Part shown: positions 58,434 to 64,000 of the stretch, in pieces
Layout: the number at the start of each line of letters is the position of its first letter
How positions within the stretch are numbered: the stretch's first letter is position 1
Source: Desmodus rotundus
Lineage: Eukaryota; Chordata; Mammalia; Chiroptera; Phyllostomidae
Assembly: GCF_022682495.2 (NCBI RefSeq)
Contig: NC_071399.1
Span: 12,443,342 to 12,507,341 of the forward strand
DNA length: 64,000 bases
Direction: 5' to 3'
Notes under the pieces: model-generated
Told to the model about the DNA's origin: nothing
Seen by the model: the letters and a program-made list of their open reading frames with translations, nothing else
Databases searched by the model: none
Program-made: the position numbers and the translations under genes

Positions 58434-59020
58434 CAAGGGGGTACCCCCCCAAAACCCAGAATTTATTTATGAAAAATTGTGTATCTATTCTTACATGTTT
58501 AAATTTCAGTCACCTTCAAAGTACTCTCCATTTGGTGGAATACACCTATCGAGACTTTTTTCCACTGCTCTAAACAGTTTTTGAATTCATTGATTTTAAT
58601 GCCCTTTAGTGAATTCTGCTGTTTTTTGTTTCACCTCTTCCACATCAACAAAATGTTTCCCTTTGAGCACTTTTTTTCATCCAGGGAAATAAACACACAA
58701 AAAATGTTGCTTGGGGCGAGATCAGGTGAATAGGGTAGGTGAGGTGCAGGGGTCATGCCATTTTTGGTCAAACACTGCTGAACACTCAACTCTGGTGTGG
58801 GCAGGTGCGGTGTGCTCATAAATCACCCATCATGAAATGGGCAAGTACATTGAAAGAGTCTTAAAAAATTCACTGAAGCCAAACGCAGCCTCTTACAACA
58901 ATGCCAGCTGGTGCAGTGATACAGATGGGTTCCTAGAACACTGACCTAGCAGGGTAGGTCTGTATTACAAGGGACCTGCCTTCCAGAAGATAATTCGGTT
59001 TCTTTGGGGGTCCCCTCTCA
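58434..59020 (-). mobile_element. Internally deleted mariner DNA transposon with transposase remnant
   Basis: The minus strand at 58631-58819 encodes a mariner transposase C-terminal piece with the hallmark PYSPDLAPSN-like motif, followed by the family's Lys-rich stretch. Terminal inverted repeats are present: the left reads CAAGGGGGGTACCCCCCCAA and the right, reversed, TGAGAGGGGACCCCCAAAGA; both continue with an A-rich CC(C/G)(A)GAATT core. TA dinucleotides flank it at 58432-58433 and 59021-59022. At 587 bp it is less than half the usual 1.3 kb, so the DNA-binding and much of the catalytic region are missing. Non-autonomous. Confidence 0.88.
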
Positions 59021-59654
59021 TAGCTATTTAGCTGGGTTTAAGTCTTTGTTATACAGTTCATGTTTAAACACATATTAATGAATTCAATCAACATCATTAA
59101 AATACAAAAGTGCCGAGCCTCTAGTGCATTCTACGGTGTAATTGCTGAGCCTAATGTGAGTGTATATCAGTTCTATGCATGTTGCCCCGCTTGAATCTCT
59201 GCTATTTTTATATCATTAAAAAACTCTAATTTGTTTTTCACAGGCAAGTAAACCTTAAAGAACATTGCATGCTCACTCATTTTTGGAAGTTAGTTGAATT
59301 TTGAATTTTTGAGATCATTAATTTTTCTCTTTCAGACTGTTCTTCAACACTTCTTTTGGAAATATCATTATTTCTCCTTTTCTCAGATGTTCAGGATACT
59401 TGAAGCATCGATAAAAGCAACACGTTAAAGTAAACAATACTGTTTTATATTAAATAAGTAGTTGTATAAAGTTATGTATAAAACAATAATGCCTTCAGCT
59501 ACTATATAATCATTATTAAAGTGTCGGCTAGATATACCAAACAGATCATATCTTTTTATATTTATAATTTATTCATGTGACTCAAGTTTAACACATTGTG
59601 ATTAATTCATATAGGTCTTAAGTTTCTTTTAATCTCAGATTCCACTTCCATCCT

Positions 59655-59990
59655 TTGCAATTTATTTTAAGCTTTATTGAGATATAATTGACATACAAGA
59701 TTATGCAAGTTAAAGATACACAATGTGTTGATTTGATATCCTTATATATTACAAAATGATTGTTACTACCATAGTGTTAGCTAACACCTCCATCACATCA
59801 CATAATTGCTGTTTCTTTTTTGTGGTAAGAACATTTAAGATCTACTTTCTTAGCACCTCTCAAGCATATAATACAGCGTATTAACTAGAAAGACCATGCT
59901 GTGCGCGTTAGATCCCCGAACTCGCTCATCCTGTAACTGGAAGTCTGCGCCCTTTGAACAGCATCTGTCCATTTCCAGACCCACTGACAG
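59655..59990 (-). mobile_element. Old LINE-1 fragment
   Basis: Antisense LINE-1: 'agctttattgagatataatt', 'gacatacaagattatgcaag', 'acacctccatcacatcacat', 'catgctgtgcgcgttagatc', 'catcctgtaactggaagtct'. The CpGs here are unusual for an old LINE. Confidence 0.8.
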
Positions 59991-60330
59991 CTCGAACACA
60001 GAATCCACATTCCGCACTCTAAGGGCTGGGCTTCTGCTACGATGCAGGTTTTCATATTTTGCCTTGTAGGGCAACTACAGACCCCAATTCTATCGATAAT
60101 ATTGTTCATGGTGTGTGGAATGAAAAGGTTCTTGTGACTTTCAGTAATTGCTGTTTGAGATTCTATATATTTAGTTGAGACAGAAAGTGCAAGAAAAACT
60201 TAGATGGCCGTGGGACAAAGTCTGGACCTAACTCTAATAGGTGTGCTTTTAACCCAAGGATCCCATAGGAAATGATTATCGGGTTGGAACGAGAAAAGTT
60301 CAGGCTGCTAACCATTGGGTTCTGTCTAAA

Positions 60331-60352
60331 AACCAACCAACCAACCAACCCA
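60331..60352. repeat. (CCAA)n short tandem repeat
   Basis: About five CCAA units. Confidence 0.9.
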
Positions 60353-60359
60353 ACCCAGT

Positions 60360-62090
60360 CTTTATTATCCATAGGGTTTAGAAATGTATTTTGGTATTTA
60401 TTAGTTCACCTTTAAAATAAGTACAGATGCATCTGAAGGAGAGAAACCCCATGGAAACAAGCAGGAGCACACAGGGATTTAAGTGATACCTCTAATGAAA
60501 CCCAGAGCTTCAGCACTGTGAGAAAATTAAGACTTGGGCTGAGAATCAAAGCGGAGCTCAATAGCCTCCAGAAGGCGTTTTTATAGTCTGGGATCAAGGA
60601 GGTTTCATCTGCTGAAGTGTCGAGAACTAGTAATGGTCTGTTAATCTACGAGGTGCTTTTATATTGTTTTCTTTGCAAGTTCTGAGACTGTTAAAGCTTA
60701 AGAGTAAGAGGTTGTAGGCTGGAAATCAGATGTGCTCTAGACGCTAGGGTGTCCTATCTTACTGCGGCTCGTGCTGTCGAGGAGGGCGTGGAATGCTTTT
60801 AGGATTCCCTTAAAGGTTAAAGATGTTAAACTCCCTCAGTAGCTTCAATCACATTCTTGGGACAAAAAAAAAACAAAAAAACAGACAACAAAAGAGGAGG
60901 ATCCAAAGGCATAGTCAGCTTTTCAGTTTTTTTTTAATTGAGAGGAAGAATTGCATATAATTTTTTGGATGTATGACATTTAATTCTTCTGTATTGAAGT
61001 GACCTAGTGGCCAATATAAATTGGCAAATATTTGCATATCATTTAATTTGAATGTTTATGAAGAAGCCTAGGCTCTTCATAATAAATGCTGATGGTTTAA
61101 AACTGGAATTTGATCTTAATACAATTTTGAGTGTGGTGGGGCCACAGCTTACCAGGGGCTCATTTCTCAGGTCAGAGCATGCAAAAATCACAAGGGGTCA
61201 AAAGTATGCTTGAAAATACCTTACTCTTCCACAGGTACAGCATACCTCATTAAAATATAATATTTAATAAAGAATATGTAAAGCATAATCGTACAGTATA
61301 TAAAATATTTCAATTGCATCTTTCTTTTCTTTTTTTTTGCCAGGCACATTGTTTGCACAAATTAAAGATGCATCTGACAAAACTACTTTCTCAAGAAAAA
61401 ACAATTAAATACATGATAAAATGAAAGGAAAAACTCTTTGGTTTTCAAATGTCAGTGTTGCAGGAATACCCATAATATAAATGTCATCTTGGTATATTTA
61501 ATACATAATAGGATTCTGCTGATTGATTAAACTTTAACCATTGGACTCAGCAAGACAATTCTCAGGGAAGTGCTGAGTGCTTTGAAAATCCATCCCAAAT
61601 GGCTTTGAAAAGATGATTTCAGCCACTAGACCCACAAATTATGCTAATGGAATATTCTCAATTCTGTCAGCTCATTTCTGTTACAAAAATTAAAAAACAG
61701 AAAGTAAAATCTGGCAATTAATGGAGAACCTACTAAGAATATTTAAAATTCTAATGAAAAGCAAAACTTGAAATGTTCCTATATTTTTCTTACTTTAACT
61801 TTTCCATTATTGACATGTCTATTAAAACCTTTCATTTTGAAAAGGATCATCACTATCAAAAGAGTGATAATTTTTATTAACTAAATAGAAAAAAATTAAA
61901 ATTTCCCCTTTTACCATAGAATATTTCATGTCAAGAAGATGGATGGACTAAATTTTAAAAAATACTTGGAAAATTAATAAAAACATTTCCATATTTTAGG
62001 TATTTCCAATTGTGCATTACAAGTATTGCGGTAATCTTTTTTTACTTTTGACTCCTTTTTAGAAATATAAACAATTTTAGCTGTTAGTTA
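60360..62090. other. Unannotated intergenic sequence
   Basis: AT-rich, nothing recognised. Confidence 0.45.
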
Positions 62091-62094
62091 AGGA

Positions 62095-62285
62095 AATGGT
62101 GTTTCTGGGACAAGTGATCTCTTCTAAATCGTGCCGCCATACAGGCAGCTGCAGGCGTGGGTTTGATCTTGGCTTCACGTATTACGTAAAATGTGCGTGC
62201 CTCTCGGAGAGGAGATTGTGAAGACTGCATGAAAATAATCTGTGAAAGTGCTCTACACAGCGCGAAGCACTTTGAACTCACGGTT
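62095..62285 (+). repeat. MIR-type relic
   Basis: 'gtgggtttgatcttggcttc', 'gagattgtgaagactgcatg' and 'gaaagtgctctacacagcgc' follow sense MIR order. CpG content is higher than in other MIR copies here. Confidence 0.5.
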
Positions 62286-62289
62286 TGAG

Positions 62290-62490
62290 GCAGCGTTGCC
62301 GAGTGCAGAGTCAGAGCTTCATTGTCCCCCAGTCAGATCTGACCAGCTCTTCAGCCAACGCTGTGCTAGCTTCCCTTCCCAATCTACCTCACCTCTTTAA
62401 ACTCTCGATTAATGATCAGTGAAATGAACACAGTCATAGTGTCTAGCAAATAAAGATGTGCAGATTAAATGAAACAACGCATGTAAAGCT
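62290..62490 (+). repeat. MIR-type relic
   Basis: 'gtgcagagtcagagcttcat', 'aatgatcagtgaaatgaaca', 'gcagattaaatgaaacaacg' follow sense MIR order. Confidence 0.5.
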
Positions 62491-62560
62491 TATGGTCTAA
62501 GCCCATGAAGCCCAAAGGGTACTTTTCTGAGAAATGGCAAGGAGTTCCTTACTTTAACTT

Positions 62561-62633
62561 GTGGTGTGTTCATGTGTATATGTGTACGTGTATGTATGTG
62601 TATTGTATGTGTGCATGTGTGTGTATGTGTGTA
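62561..62633. repeat. (TG)n/(TATG)n imperfect microsatellite
   Basis: Alternating TG with TATG, ACG and CATG interruptions over about 70 bp. Confidence 0.9.
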
Positions 62634-62639
62634 GTAGAG

Positions 62640-64000
62640 CTGGAGAAAATAACTAACTAATCTTAAAGTGAGGTGAGTTCAAATCTGATTGAAGCCTTTT
62701 GCCAGCAAGTGGTATCTAGCCATGGCTACTATATTTTTGCATACGGAGCACCATCTCCTTCAATTGACAGATTCACAAAGTGCTCATCCCATTTTCCTAT
62801 CTCTTGTAAAACATAATACTGTTAAAATATTGTCACTTGTTAATAAGCCCAAAGGTTTAATGTGCGTTAAAGGGTTTGGTACACATAAACTAATACTTAA
62901 AACTGAAAGTATAAAGGGGAACATTTATTTGACCTCCTCAGGAACTTTAACAATTACTCTTCTTTGCTTAAAATATACACAGTATACATTTTAAAATTCA
63001 AGAAAGTTTTTTTACATACTAAAATACGTTACATTTTTATAAGCATGTATGACTTCAAAGGCTCCTACATGTTGCTAAATTTTATCTGAGGTCCTCTTCA
63101 GGTTTCTGGATTATGTGTACTTGGCCTTACATGTGCCTATGTAAGACTAAAAAATGGTTTACTGCATCATGTCACTTAAAGGGAAATTTCATGGGGAAAA
63201 GGAGTTAAGTGGATTATACTGAAACCTCAAGGATTTGGTTAATTTGATTGTGAGTGTTATTGTTTCTTAAACGGCAACTGGAAAAAGTGGTGGCGAACCT
63301 CTTGAGTTCTTTACTTTATTTCATGTCTAACTAACTTTATAGTTGGATCTAGAATTCACATGCAATAGATTTGATAATTAGTATGATATAAATTATTATA
63401 CAGATCAACACTTCAAATGCATTACCATTTTCTCTAAATAAATTGAAATGTAACACTACTCACCAAGTGATTTAAGTAGAAGTGCAAACATATCAAATCT
63501 TTCAAATAATTTCTAAACCATTTGAACCCAATTTATTGAAAACTATGTTATCATTTTAGAAACTGTTGGTATAGTCTTTACATTTTATGTGACTTACAAA
63601 ATCATTTTTCGTGTAAATGATGTCCCGGTTTGTCATGGAAACAGTGACACTACAAAGGCAAACAGCCAAGTTGCCTACACAGTTTGCTTTGTCTGAAGCG
63701 CTGGGCTGAGGAGGTTTCCCTGGAGCTTTGCTGAAGGCCAGGTCCTTTCCTGAGAGCGGGGCCTGCAAGTCAGCCATGACCTGGCAGTACCTATCTCTTC
63801 CATCTCTTGCAAACACACTGGTTTTTAGTTGACATACTCTACAGCTTCTATAATTAGAGAATTCCATTCACATCAATGGTATGTTGACGGTACTGGATCT
63901 TTTCTCTCATTCGGCTGCACTTAGGGCAATTAAAATTATTTTCTAATTCTTTTTATAACGTTTAAATATTAACTATCTCTATCATATATTCACTAAGTAA
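62640..64000. other. Unannotated intergenic sequence to window end
   Basis: AT-rich; no gene, RNA or repeat recognised. Confidence 0.45.

Noticed and set aside
58631..58819. Intact mariner transposase gene
   Set aside because: Only a short C-terminal piece remains; the N-terminal DNA-binding domain and most catalytic sequence are deleted.
1..64000. CRISPR arrays, operons, riboswitches or phage genes
   Set aside because: Split exons, SINEs, LINEs and CpG islands show a mammalian nuclear genome; no regular spacer-repeat pattern seen.

Overview
This is a mammalian, non-coding-rich window, most likely from a bat. Three young tRNA-derived SINEs of the bat VES type (one at 13.3 kb, one at 14.4 kb, one inverted at 56.5 kb), several mariner-type DNA transposon remnants and a relatively recent LINE-1 point to Chiroptera. 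No HeliBat-like helitron was recognised, so a bat outside the helitron-rich vesper bats is possible, but I cannot name a species.

Two protein-coding genes are certain, and they are divergently arranged. (1) On the minus strand, exon 1 of MICU3 (EFHA2, a regulator of the mitochondrial calcium uniporter) lies at 6394-6783 inside a CpG island. Everything left of it is MICU3 intron 1, and the rest of the gene lies off the left edge. (2) On the plus strand the complete coding sequence of FGF20 lies in three exons (23389-23674, 29021-29124, 30887-31132). The exons join with intron phases 1 and 0 into 211 codons plus stop, the length expected for mammalian FGF20. It has a CpG island, a TATA-like box, two TCF/LEF-type motifs upstream, a predicted short uORF, and an AU-rich 3' UTR with an AATAAA signal. 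The FGF20-MICU3 head-to-head neighbourhood matches human 8p22.

Layout: 1-6.4 kb, MICU3 intron 1 with a 5'-truncated LINE-1 bearing perfect target-site duplications and an unexplained CpG-rich islet near 3 kb. 6.8-23 kb, intergenic, containing VES SINEs, MIR/L2 relics and an old LINE-1 into which two TA-flanked mariner-like elements have inserted. 23-31.9 kb, FGF20. 31.9-64 kb, a gene-free flank (towards MSR1 by human synteny) with L2, MIR, MER5A-like and LINE-1 relics, a GGT-rich minisatellite with a higher-order period near 110 bp, and an internally deleted mariner with recognisable transposase C-terminus.

No new gene system was found. The most worthwhile leads are the CpG-rich islet in MICU3 intron 1, the FGF20 promoter motifs and uORF, and the nested transposon stratigraphy. 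All repeat family names are from pattern recognition, with no database search, and edges of old repeats are approximate.
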